This document shows positions 1 to 10,342 of a DNA stretch of 64,000 nucleotides, piece by piece. Origin of the DNA: Akebia trifoliata (Eukaryota; Streptophyta; Magnoliopsida; Ranunculales; Lardizabalaceae); NCBI GenBank assembly GCA_017979445.1, contig CM030706.1, positions 21,345,884 through 21,409,883 of the forward strand. The letters are read 5' to 3'. The stretch's first letter is position 1; each line of letters opens with the position of its first letter. The notes under the pieces are model-generated. The model was not told the origin of the DNA and did no database searches. It saw only the letters and a program-made list of their open reading frames with translations. A program made the position numbers and the translations under genes.

Positions 1-170
1 GCTGTGTAGATAGTTGATAGGATGGTTGTGAGGATGCCCTAGAGGATGGTTGCGTAGATGGCAGATAAGATGACTGTGAGGATGGTCGATAGGATGACTA
101 TGTGGATAGTTGTGAGGATGGCTATGTGGATAACTGTGTAGATGGCTGATAGAATAGCTGTGGTAATGGA
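1..170. repeat. 12-bp minisatellite array, copy A (partial)
   Basis: Degenerate tandem 12-mers of the type GATGGCTGTGTA and GATGGCTGATAG. The array is cut by the window edge. Confidence 0.85.
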
Positions 171-297
171 AGATGGATAATTCCTTAAAAGAAACAGTCC
201 AAATGACATGAACCTCGATGAATCACAATATAAAAAAGGTATTCTATAAAGTGAAATACTATATATTTTATTAAATTTTATAAAATACATTATGATC

Positions 298-512
298 TAA
301 TGTCAGAAGGAGCCTTCTGACATTATATATTCTGATCTAATGTTAGAAGGAGTCTTTTGACATTGAATAAAATACTTCTAATTTAATTTCAAAAGGCTCC
401 TTCTGACATTGAATAAAATACATTCTGATCTAATGCCAGAAAGAGCCTTCTAACATTGTATAAAAAATATTATGATCTAATGTTAGAAGGAGCCTTCTGA
501 CATTATTTCAGT
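298..512. repeat. Palindrome cluster A
   Basis: Tandem copies of AATGTCAGAAGG-AG-CCTTCTGACATT. The copy beginning near 299 has perfect 12-bp arms around a 2-bp centre. Other copies carry C-to-T or G-to-A changes in one arm. Copies are separated by short AT-rich spacers such as GTATAAAA and TGATCT. Confidence 0.9.
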
Positions 513-661
513 GTTAGATAAATCTATTAAAATTTCTATTGTATTACGAGCATTTTCCTAAAGCTTATCATAAAAAAAATATGTATATTTTATTATAAAA
601 ATCTTGTTTAATTAAATTTGGCCCCAATTTTTAAAAAATATATCATAAATATCTTAAAAAC

Positions 662-1240
662 TTGTGTGCAGATGGCCGATAGGATGGTTGTGTGGATTGC
701 CGATAGGATGGTTGTGTAGATGGTTGATAGGATGGCTGTGAGGATGCTCGAGAGGATGTCTGTGCGGATGGCTGTGTAGATGGCTGATAAGATGGCCATG
801 ATGATGGCTAATAAGATAACTGTATGAATGGTCGATAGGATGGCTATATATATGGTTGATAGGATGGCTATGAGGATACCCGAAAGGATGGTTATGCGGA
901 TGGTTGTGTGGATGGCTATGTAGATGGCTGATAAGATGGATGTGTGGATGGCTGTGAGGATGCCTAAGAGGATGGTTGTGTAGATGGCTAATAGGATAGT
1001 TGTGAAGATGGCCGATAAGATGGTTGTGTGGATGGCTGATAGGATGGCTATGTAGATAGATGATAGGATGGTTGTGTCGATGGCTGTGAGGATGACCAAG
1101 AAGATGGCTATGCGGATGGATGTGTACATGGTTGTGAGGGTCTCCGATAGGATGACTATGTAGATGGCTATGTAGATAGCTGTGAGGATGGCTGTGTAGA
1201 TGGTTGTATGGATGGTCGAGAGGATGGTTGATAGAATAGC
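662..1240. repeat. 12-bp minisatellite array, copy B
   Basis: About 48 degenerate 12-mers that alternate between GATGGCTGTGTA-like and GATGGCTGATAG-like forms. Because 12 is a multiple of 3, one minus-strand frame stays open through the array as a repeated ILSxIxTxI peptide. This is a by-product of the repeat length and is not evidence for a gene. Confidence 0.88.
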
Positions 1241-1371
1241 TGTGCTAATGGAAAATATATCATTCCTTAAAAAAGATGGTCCAAATGATATGAACCTCGA
1301 TGAACCATAATGCAACAAAAGTATTCTATAAAGCGAAAAACTATATATTTTATTAAATTTTATAAAATACA

Positions 1372-1650
1372 TTCTAATCTAATGTTAGAAAGAGTCTTTT
1401 AACATTGTATAAAATACATTTCTAATCTAATATCAGAAATAACTTTTTGACATTGAATAAAATACTTCTAATCTAAAGTCAAAAAGTTCATTCTAACATT
1501 GAATAAAATTCATTCTGATCTAATGTCAAAATGAGCTTTTTGACATTGTATAAAAAACATTTTGATCTAATGTCAGAAAAAGCTTTCTAATATTATATAA
1601 AGACATTTTGATCTAATGTCACAATGTGCCTTCTGACATTGTTTCAGTAT
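1372..1650. repeat. Palindrome cluster B
   Basis: Five or more decayed copies of the AATGTCAGAAGG / CCTTCTGACATT palindrome, joined by TGTATAAAATACATT-type spacers. Confidence 0.85.
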
Positions 1651-1796
1651 TCGATAAATCTATTCAAATTTCTATTGTATCGCGAGCATTTTTCTAAAAT
1701 TTATCATAAAAAAATTATATTTGATTATAAAAATCTTATTTAATTAAATTTGGCCCCAATTTAAAAATATATATTATAAATATCTCAAAAACTTGT

Positions 1797-2340
1797 GGGT
1801 AGATAGTTGTGTGGATGACTGATAAGATGATTGTATAGATGGTTGATAAGATGGTTGTGTGATGGCTGTGAGGATGCCTAAGAGGATGGCTGTGTAAATG
1901 GCTCTGAGGATAGTCGATAGGATGGTTGTGTGGATGGCCGATATGTTTACTGTACAGATGGCTGAGAGGATGGTTGTGAGGATGCCCGAGAAGATGTCTA
2001 TGTGGATGGTTGTCTAAATGGCTGATATGATGGTTGTGAGGATGGACGATATGATGGCTCTGTAAATGGCTCATAAGATGGTTGTGTGGATGGCTATGAG
2101 GATGCCTGATAGGATGGCTGTGAGGATGGTTGATAGAATGGTTATGTGAATGGCCGATAGGATGGCTGTGTAGATGGCTTATAGGATATCTGAGAGGATG
2201 GCTATGTATATGGCTGATAGGATGACTGTAACGATGGCCAATAGGATGGCTGTGTAGATGGCTATGTGGATAGCTGTGAGGAAAGCTGTGTCGATGGCTA
2301 TGTAGATGGCTGATAAGATGGTTGATAAAATAGCTTTGCT
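1797..2340. repeat. 12-bp minisatellite array, copy C
   Basis: Same 12-mer family as copies A and B, but with frame-shifting indels. One minus-strand frame here reads as His-rich repeats instead of Ile/Leu-rich ones, which shows that the peptide is not conserved. Confidence 0.85.
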
Positions 2341-2461
2341 AATGGAAGATGAATTATTCCTTTAAAAAGACGGTCAAAATGATATTAATCTCGATGAACC
2401 ACAATGCAACAAAAATATTCTATAAAGTAAAAGACTAAATATTTTATTACACTTTATAAAA

Positions 2462-2605
2462 TACATTCTGATCTAATGTTAAAAGGAGCCTACTGATATT
2501 GTATAAAAAAAACATTCTAATCTAATGTCAGAAGGAGCATTTTGACATTGTATAAAATAAATTATGATATAATGTCAAAAAGTTCCTTCTGACATTGTTT
2601 CATTA
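2462..2605. repeat. Palindrome cluster C
   Basis: Three decayed copies of the same palindrome. This is the last left-hand cluster before the DNA that carries the Ulp1 remains. Confidence 0.8.
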
Positions 2606-3109
2606 TTCTATAAATCTATTCAAATTTCTTGAATTTTGACTCATTCTTGCCTTACGAAATTAATGTTTAAAGTCAGAAGAACTGTTATCGTGTTCATCCG
2701 ACATAGCGTAAGTAAATGTATAGTTGGGATCGTTGTCAACTTCATGTGATGAAATCGTTAAAACACGTCTACACATTCTTCATACATCGGCTTGCAACCT
2801 CATAATTACCTTTTGGATTGAAAATATAGATCATGACACAGTATCGAGATCGCACGTCTTTTTGGGATAGGTACGTGCACCAGTTTGGATGCTTTCATCA
2901 ATTTCTTTGAATTTCTCACAAGTAGAATCCATTCGCATTCCAACATATGCATTATATATGCATATTCCGCCTAAAATTCACGATGCATATTCTCATCTAG
3001 ATTCATTGCAGCTTCTAAGTAGAAAAAATATTTTGACTCATTCCCTGAATTAGATTATATATTGAAGGTGAAGTCAAATTACCGTTAATGTACATGTAAG
3101 TGCATTTAC

Positions 3110-3500
3110 ATTGAAATTCAATGCTTACCAATAACATTTAATTCCTCATGAATGCTCATGCCACCTTATTTCATTTTGCCCACCTAACTTCTTGCAAAAA
3201 AATTATTTAATTTATCACTTTATTAGGGTCAATAAATGGAGATTAACATTTCTACATACATAATCTCCACATATGAAAAGTCAGATACTTTGCTTAAGCT
3301 TGATTGAATGTGAACTAATAATACCATTAACTAATTGCTTACCAAACGACATTTAACTCATCATGAATGATTGTGTCACCATGCAATTATATTATACTTT
3401 TTTATTTTGCCTACACAACACCTTACGATAAAAATTTTAAAATCTATAATTTTATTATGGTCAATAAATGGAGATTAGGATTTCTACCTTAAATGTGAAG
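3110..3500. repeat. Local tandem duplication, about 214 bp period
   Basis: TGCTTACCA, CATGAATG, TTTATTTTGCC and GGTCAATAAATGGAGATTA occur in the same order from about 3122 and again from about 3336. No ORF is present. The rest of 2606-3780 is AT-rich transposon DNA with no gene that I can support. Confidence 0.7.
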
Positions 3501-3784
3501 ACCATAACTTTTCATTTTTCAACATAGATGGACCAACCACCCAATTGGTTATGGCTTCTAAATCTTCAAATTCACACATGATTACATTGTTGATAACAAT
3601 GTAATAAATAAAAATAAGAACAAACAACTTTTAAGGTAATACAATCTGTATAACCACTTCAAGAATAGTCCACAACTCGAAATAGGACATATCTTCATAG
3701 AAAGAGTGATGTATAAAACAATTATCAATCTTATTAATTAAATATTTTCAAATTAAATTAAAAATAGATATATAGGATATAGTA

Positions 3785-4190
3785 GTTTTTATTGAAATTA
3801 AATTCTAACTCGCAGGCTTATGTAATCAATATATTTCAAAATAAACATTCTACAATCCCATGTATTAGTTTATTTGGGAATGTTCTTACGATCGTAACAA
3901 GGCCAATCTTAGATGTCAATCTGTACAGGCCCCATCTGTTTGAGTAATATCAGGAAGAATTCTTTCTATGCATTAACAAAATATATTGTGATAAGTACTC
4001 GTGGAATTTCTTACTAAATTATCACAATAGTTATTAAATAACTTATCAATACATACCAATGCTTGAATTTCAACTTTATAGATTGAAATACATTCCTTAG
4101 ATAGAAAATCCAATAATTCTAATTTCTTATTTTTTATGCCCAATATTGTAACAGTCCAATGAACGTTTGCGTGAGTAAGAAAAAATATCT
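3785..4190 (-). pseudogene. Ulp1/C48 cysteine peptidase domain, catalytic core relic
   Basis: The minus strand holds a broken Ulp1-type (SUMO-protease-like, peptidase family C48) core. The catalytic His-Trp pair reads NVHW (His codon 4159-4161). It is followed by a hydrophobic strand and the Asp in LELLDFL (Asp codon 4108-4110). After a one-base frame change comes the active-site Cys in TWDCRMFILKYIDYI (Cys codon 3852-3854). In the family the Cys is normally followed by Gly; here it is Arg. The oxyanion-hole Gln normally lies six residues before Cys; here that codon is TAA (3870-3872). The order and spacing of His, Asp, Gln and Cys fit the family. Such domains are carried by plant Mutator-like elements (Kaonashi/CUMULE type). 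The gene is dead. Confidence 0.8.
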
Positions 4191-4577
4191 AACACTTAGT
4201 AATACTATGAGAATGTGAGGTAATTTAACAACAAAATAAATATACGAAGGCACGAGACAAAAAAACTACAAACCTTACAATCAGATATTATATGATATTT
4301 AAGATAGTCAGGTCTGATAAATGTTTTGAGATTTTTATCTAGTTTGAATTTTGTGTCCGACACATTCTCAAAATTGTTCAACAAGACTTTACCTACTAAC
4401 TAAGCAGAGTAATCTTGTTGAGCTTCCTTAAGTAATCCCTACACCGATTCATACAAAATGCATTATAAAGGTATATAGATCTAACTTAAAAATATATAGA
4501 TGAATTTTCTATGTCAATTAGGCGTATAATATACATTGGACTAAAGAAATGATATTTGAGAAAATGATCTAGATGTT
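4191..4577. other. Transposon remainder before the solo LTR
   Basis: AT-rich DNA belonging to the Ulp1 transposon. It probably holds intron or degraded exon between the two peptidase pieces. I see no readable domain. Confidence 0.5.
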
Positions 4578-4582
4578 GCAAT

Positions 4583-7500
4583 TGTAACACCCCGAATTTT
4601 AAATTTGTATCTCGAGGAAAAAATAAATAGTGGAATTTTAAGAAAATCTTGAAAGTGAGATTTAGGGGTAAAACTTTAGGATATTTTTGATAATTTTTAA
4701 TGGAATTTAACATCACCATTGGATTCAAAATGATCGAAAAACATACTTTAGCCTGTAAGCACGCTCAAATGTGAGTCCGAATATAAAAGTTACAAAATCC
4801 TCGATTACCGGGTCGGACCAGGCTAAAACAGTGACTTTTTGTTAGAGGAATAATTTTTAAAATTCGATCATACCATTGGGTTCATAACGAAAAATTATTC
4901 AACATAGACTATTTATTTATCATTTTTGGAGATCAGGAAGTCGAATTATCGCCAAAAACGAAAACGACATCAAGTTTAGGGGTCACCTCAGGACAAAAAT
5001 GTAAATTTTTGTTAGAGATAAAATTTGTAGAAATTGACTACACCATTAGATCCGGAACGAAAAATTAGGTGAAATAGAGTATTCATTTGCCAGTTTTGGA
5101 GTCCGGATGATCAAGTTATCATCGATCGAAACAATTGACAAAATACCGAATTCGTCCCACATTTTATTTAAATAATAATTTTAATTTTTTTTATATGTCA
5201 TCTTCCCCAACGCGTCCATACGGCCGAGACATATAAAAAAAAAAATGAATTTTTTTTTCTTCGATCTTCCATCTCAGATCTCTCACAAACGGCTCGTCGT
5301 CGACGATCGACGCACAAGGGAGAAATGTCCGCAGCTACGTTCTCTACAAAACCCACCCAACCTTTCTTCGTTTCACTTTCTATTTCACCCGATATCGTCA
5401 AAAATCAGCCGTATTTGGATACGGAAATTTCGAAACTTTGACCTCGGATTTCGTCCGTTTCGGGGTCAAACCGTCTTCTGACGAAGAAGGGAGAAACGTC
5501 CGCAGCCTCATTCTCTACACAACCCAATCAAATTCCTTCCGTTTTCTCGTCTTTTTCACCCCGTATAGTCAAAAATCAGCCATATTTTTATACAGAGATT
5601 TCGTAACTTCAACCTCGATTTTCATCAATTTCGGGGTCAAACCGTCTTTCATCGTAGAAGGGAGAAGAGACGAGCACATCGAGATCTTCAAAACCACTGG
5701 GCCGGTTTCAAAAATCAGCCGCTTCGAAGTTCGGTCCGTCTCGATTTCCGCGCACGTGCTTCAATTCCGTCGCCTAGTGATTGTAAGGAATTCTCAATTT
5801 CTATTAGTAATCTAGATTGTGAAAATTGCATTTAGGATTTTATCAAAAAATTTGGATGTATTTTTAAAATATAGAATTATTTTGTTATTTTAAAAATTCA
5901 CGCCAGAAATTGCATGTTTGATATGTTTAATTGTATTTTTAACAAATTATACGTGGGTAGGATAGTTTATCGGGTTATTTCTGCCAGTTGGGTCCTGTGC
6001 ACCGCTCGGACCCTGTTTTAATATAAGTTTTGTATTTTTTTCGAGATTTTTGATAGAAATGAATTTCATAGTTAGAAAAACGATTCAATTAACTCATGTT
6101 GAGTTGATGAGTATCAGAAAATGGATGTTTTATTGAAGAGATTGAAAATTGTAAAAATCGGAAAAGGGGAAAAAAGGTATGAAACGGTAAAATGTCAGAG
6201 TCACACCCGAGGGGTGATGTCTGCATTTTACGTTGTTGTGCTGTGTGTAAGTTGGTGAATATATATCCAGGGATAATATTATTGGTTGCATGTTTATTTC
6301 ATTTCTGTTAGCGCAAGGCGCTGTTTACGTTTCCGTTATGTTATTTATTTTAGGCCGGGTGGCCACACTTGCATGGTAGGAAACTGGATATCCATTCTCA
6401 ACCTTGTATTGTAATTTCTCTTTTGTTTTCAAATGAAAATAATATACATATGTAGCTATTTTGTGAGCTGTTAAAGAGTTTGTGAATGCCTGAAGGGATA
6501 GTGCGTCATATCATCCGGAGTGGTGTACTATCCTGGGATGTACGGTAGGGACCACCAAGCTCATACGTGGTATGGGACGCGTATGAGAATGGAGTCACAA
6601 CTGGAATCCGGGTTATTCCTTTCTATCTTTACTAGTGAACTTGTAATGTAAAGGTGGTCGTATACGAATGGTTTGTATATTTGGGAATCACATGTACGCC
6701 TGATAGGCATAGACGAAGATGATTGGTCAGTGATCACTAACAATCTATAGTAGTCGAACGTTCTGACACATCGAAAAGAGACCCATTGCTTACGGTCACG
6801 TCAAACGACCAGCCTGAGCCGGATAAATGGTCAACCAAACGTGGTAAGGGCAGCGACCGGCCACAAAATCAGGAACTAAAAGCCAGATAGGAATTGTAAC
6901 ATCATGTCCCGACTGGGAGTGATCCAGTCGTGAATCCCAACTCTCTAATTCCAATACTCCACCGTTGTGTATTATGTATCTGTTGTTTATTTTGATATAT
7001 AAAATTAAATCCATGTTTATTATTTCCCTTTGATCAATTAGATTTGTATAAAAAGATAATGTTATAGTGAATACTGCTGATCGATGTAATGTGAGTTTTA
7101 AAATGTTTAGTTGTTCATCCCTGGCTATATGTACCAGTTAATCGTAATTTCTTCTGTAAAACTTTGACTATTTTAAAATGATTCAGTATGCTTATTCGTT
7201 CATGTTAGGAGGGGTTATTGGCAGAAATTGTTTGTTTCCCTACTGGGTAACCATTGTTACTCACCCTTTCTTTCTCCATTTTTTAGTTTCAGATCTGAAG
7301 TTTGGCGAGGCAGATATAGAGCACGAGTGAGAATCATCTGGTGGGTCAGATAGACAGCCAGAGTTCGTCACTTGGTGAGTATTGGGGTTATTACCCCTAG
7401 TGGTGTCGATTTATCCGAGAGTATTATACATGTTGTTCTGAGTGTTAGGATTTCTATTAGAGTGAGAAATTTTGTGTAATCCTGTATCCTGGTTATTCTT

Positions 7501-7719
7501 GCGCACTCTGATCTTTCATACGTTATTAGAATTATATAGGCTTCCGCTAGTATTATATTTTATATCTGTATGCAGGATTGTATGCCGTTTATCAGGTGCT
7601 GATTAAACGCCTTGGATTACTAACATAAACAGAGGAGACCATGCCGAAATTTCGAGGTGCCACCTAGTACCTCGAGATCTGACATGGGGATTTGTGTTAG
7701 CGTTTGGCGGGGCGCCACA
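4583..7719 (+). mobile_element. Solo LTR, Tekay/Del-like family
   Basis: The LTR begins TGTAACACCCC and ends GGCGCCACA. It is flanked by a perfect 5-bp target duplication GCAAT (4578-4582 and 7720-7724). No internal retroelement region is present, so this is a solo LTR left by LTR-LTR recombination. It shares its ends and many blocks with the LTRs of the Tekay element at 41183-52444 (for example GTCAGAGTCACACCCGAG and TAGGCCGGGTGGCCACA), but it is clearly more diverged and is an older subfamily member. Its ORFs (for example 5438-5815) come from an internal repeat of about 173 bp (TCAAAAATCAGCC near 5398, 5571 and 5708) and are not genes. Confidence 0.93.
6184..6235 (+). promoter_or_regulatory. 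Conserved LTR stem-loop (solo LTR copy)
   Basis: Arms GTAAAATGTCAGA and TCTGCATTTTAC pair, with an inner CACCC/GGGTG pairing. The same structure occurs in both LTRs of the young Tekay element. Function unknown. Confidence 0.6.
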
Positions 7720-7724
7720 GCAAT

Positions 7725-7996
7725 TCTCTCCTTTTAAGAAACTTGCAATATCCATTAATTATATCTGTGTGGTAATAAAGTTAGACATAACTATTTATTC
7801 CAGAATTATCACAAAAATTAGAATTTAAATATGGAAAAATGTTACTTGATCGTCTAACCACCCAGCTCCCCTGAGTAAATCAATAGATGCACTCGGAATG
7901 CAATACCCATCCTCCAAATATATATCACTGTGATGTAAATTTATCAACATTAATTATTATTTGATAAAAAGATGCTTAGAATCATGAAAATAATTA
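7725..7996 (-). pseudogene. Ulp1 transposon fragment between two LTR insertions
   Basis: This piece of the Ulp1 transposon lies between the solo LTR and the Athila element. On the minus strand 7828-7914 reads GYCIPSASIDLLRGAGWLDDQV. The ending resembles the GWLxDDHID segment upstream of the catalytic His in plant transposon Ulp1 domains. It sits in the expected order: upstream of the His/Asp/Cys block at 3.8-4.2 kb, once the inserted LTR is ignored. The frame ends at a TAA (7825-7827), or the exon ends nearby. The assignment rests on position and a short motif. Confidence 0.5.
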
Positions 7997-8001
7997 CAAA
8001 C

Positions 8002-9194
8002 TGATGAGTATCTCGAAACACTCAATTATATACACATTTTTCAGACATTTATCTTGATTTTTGTCCATATTTCTCGTATTAAGGTAATAATCATGATAAG
8101 CCTCGAAACATCATGTTGCATGTTAATTAGGTTTAATTATACATAAATAAATTCATTTACTAGATAAATCTAATTACGTGTGTTTTTTATGTAGAAAATC
8201 AATATTTTGAAATCAAAATCTCAAGGCAAAAGCATTTGGGCCCACTTTAGAATGTCCTAATCCTTAACTCATGTTCTCCTATTTTGTCTTTTTGTGCAAA
8301 GAAAAGTAGAGGCTACTTTTAGACTCTTCTACACACATTTTTCTCTATAAATAGAGCCTCAATCTCTAGAGAAAGGGTCCATCTTGGTTCTCTTATCCAA
8401 GACTTCTTTAATCTAAGGTTCTTAGCCTATTCTCTTATTTTTTATATTTTTATCTTCTAGTTATTTTCTTTTTACTAAATAGTCCTGTAAGAAGAAGAAG
8501 AAGAAGAATTTGTAAGTTTTTCCATGAAATGAAGAAAAATTCTTTCTTCTCTTATCTTCCATCTCTTACAATGACATTAGGCTAAGCTCCCCTACATTGG
8601 AGAATGGAAAAGTCTAGAGCAAATTCTTGTGTTGTTTCTAATTTCTTATCTTTCTTTTATCAAAAATGCTTATAAGTTCTCTTTAAGATTTCTTTCACCT
8701 TCTATTCTTAACATAGAAACTTTATGCTTAGATTAGATCAAGATAAAATATGCTTAAACTAGATAATTGGTAGTACGAAGTTTTGAATGAATTCTACTTT
8801 GTTTATGTTCTCTCATTTGATTTCATCTGTTAAACTTTTCGATCTAAAGAGCTAATACCAAGTCCTTACGATTGAGTTATAAAAGGCTCGAGATTAGGAA
8901 TTGCTCATCAATATGTTCTAGGTAGATCCACCTCCAATGGTGATTTAATTTCATAAGTTTAATTGCTTTTAACTTCATTTACTTTAGTTCATTTTCTAGC
9001 AACTTTAAATCTTCTTATAACTTCAAAAATACAAAGAAAAACAGTTTTAATTTATTTTGATTAATTCAAATTTTATTCTCTCAGCTTAACTCTACTCCCC
9101 CTTTTTCTTGGGTTCATCCCCTACTTGCCCCACGAGTAAGGTAAAAGTAAGATTAGTATTAATTTTGGTAAGAAGAACAAGGATAGTCTCATCA
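8002..9194 (+). repeat. Athila-like 5' LTR
   Basis: Begins TGATGAGTATCTCGAAACAC and ends GATAGTCTCATCA. It carries a TATA-like stretch (CTATAAATAGAGCC near 8344) followed by a pyrimidine-rich leader, which suggests the transcription start of the element. An AAG microsatellite lies near 8495-8510. It matches the 3' LTR over its length, with many point differences. Confidence 0.92.
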
Positions 9195-9200
9195 GAATTT

Positions 9201-9218
9201 TGGCGTCGCTGCTGGGGA
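9201..9218 (+). other. Primer-binding site, tRNA-Asp type
   Basis: TGGCGTCGCTGCTGGGGA lies 6 bp after the LTR. From memory it resembles the Athila PBS complementary to the 3' end of tRNA-Asp, with a few substitutions. Confidence 0.8.
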
Positions 9219-10342
9219 AAGGTAAAGGTAGTAGTGGTAAGTTTTGATTTAAAATTTATTTCTTTTATTTTTATTTTTTTTCTTTTCGGTTTTTTCTGTA
9301 AGTTCAAGTGTTCTTGGGATAGGTACGTGCACCCGTTACTTTTTTAAAAAAAAAGTCATTCCCGTGTTCTTTTTCACCTTAGACAACAGAACTTAAACTG
9401 ACTATAACTTTCTGCTCGATTTCCAATTAACTATTATAGTATATTGATTTAGGGTAGAATGAAATTTTCTATAAAATGTGACAAAGTTAGCAAGATTTTG
9501 GTAAGTCAAATTTTGTTTTTGAGTCCATTTACTATCATTTCTACTAACATTTCTATTTTGCTCCTTGTAGGTGAACATTTTTTTTCTTCTTTTCTTTCAA
9601 TTTCTTTTAATCCTTTAAAACTTATTTTATAGGATTCCTTGTAATTTTTTTTTAATTATCCAAGAAGGCTTAGATTGTAATAGACTAAGGAATGACGACG
9701 GGTGAACAATACCGTCACAGCTCCTTAGGTTTGCACACCAAAATTCAAATTGGTGGCCTAAGTCCACTCAAACCATCTTCACCCCGTCTAGCACGGGAGG
9801 TAATCTTGAAACACCCACGCCTCTCTTTGCTAGTGGGTTACTCTTTGCCTTTGTGTGTTATTTTTCCAATTTGCATACACGTGGAATAGTTAATTAAGTA
9901 GTAAAAAGCACCCCTCTCCTAGGGATGGCATGATAAGATATGGATTGGAAGTCATTACCAATTCCTTGCTCTAATTAGGATAATCAACTCACTAGTCATC
10001 CAATCAAATTAAATAAAATCAATTAGACTTGACTATAGGGCCCACGAGCTCAATACGAGATATTTCGCTTCAAGTTGTGCCAATTGCGCTTCTTGGTCAT
10101 CTTCTGTATCTAGTAAGATCTTTCCCTTTAAGGGGATAGACTTAGTCTATTTAAGAAAGGAAGGTGATTTAAGAGTGTCATTGCTTATGCATTGTGTGCC
10201 ACCTCCGATCTTGAGATCCAATTGATTCAAAATTGACTTCATAGAATCGAGTTGGAAGGCCAGTTACACTATTTCTACCCAGTTAGGAGCTATCTAGCTT
10301 TAGGCAACCTATCTAAGTCTAGTATTTTCTTTTCGTTATTAT
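9219..10342 (+). other. Athila leader between PBS and gag
   Basis: Untranslated leader. Two blocks (about 9389-9536 and 10081-10225) are clearly similar to the leader of the Tat-like element at 57.0-57.16 and 58.11-58.26 kb. Shared words include CATTTACTATC, CTTCTTGGTCA and GCGCCACCTC/GTGCCACCTC. A small ORF (9692-9889) shows no recognisable domain. Confidence 0.6.

Larger units (their letters stand above)
1..2635. repeat. Higher-order tandem repeat: minisatellite plus palindrome cluster, about three units
   Basis: The region repeats a compound unit. Each unit has a 12-bp minisatellite, then a unique-looking leader of about 130 bp (GATGAACC, ATTCTATAAAG), then a cluster of AATGTCAGAAGG palindromes, then a linker that ends near TTTGGCCCCAATTT. 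The linker occurs near 618 and 1749, so the full middle unit is about 1.13 kb. The first unit starts before the window and the third is shorter and more decayed. No gene is supported here. The palindrome family also occurs at 21.5-22.2 kb, so the block may be a terminal part of the transposon that carries the Ulp1 remains. Confidence 0.85.

Noticed and set aside
39..1372. Minus-strand ORFs rich in ILSTI repeats as protein-coding genes
   Set aside because: The 12-bp minisatellite gives an open four-residue repeat by arithmetic, and the third unit is out of frame and His-rich.
298..2605. Regularly spaced palindromes as a CRISPR array
   Set aside because: Spacers are short, AT-rich and mutually similar, and the host is a plant nuclear genome.
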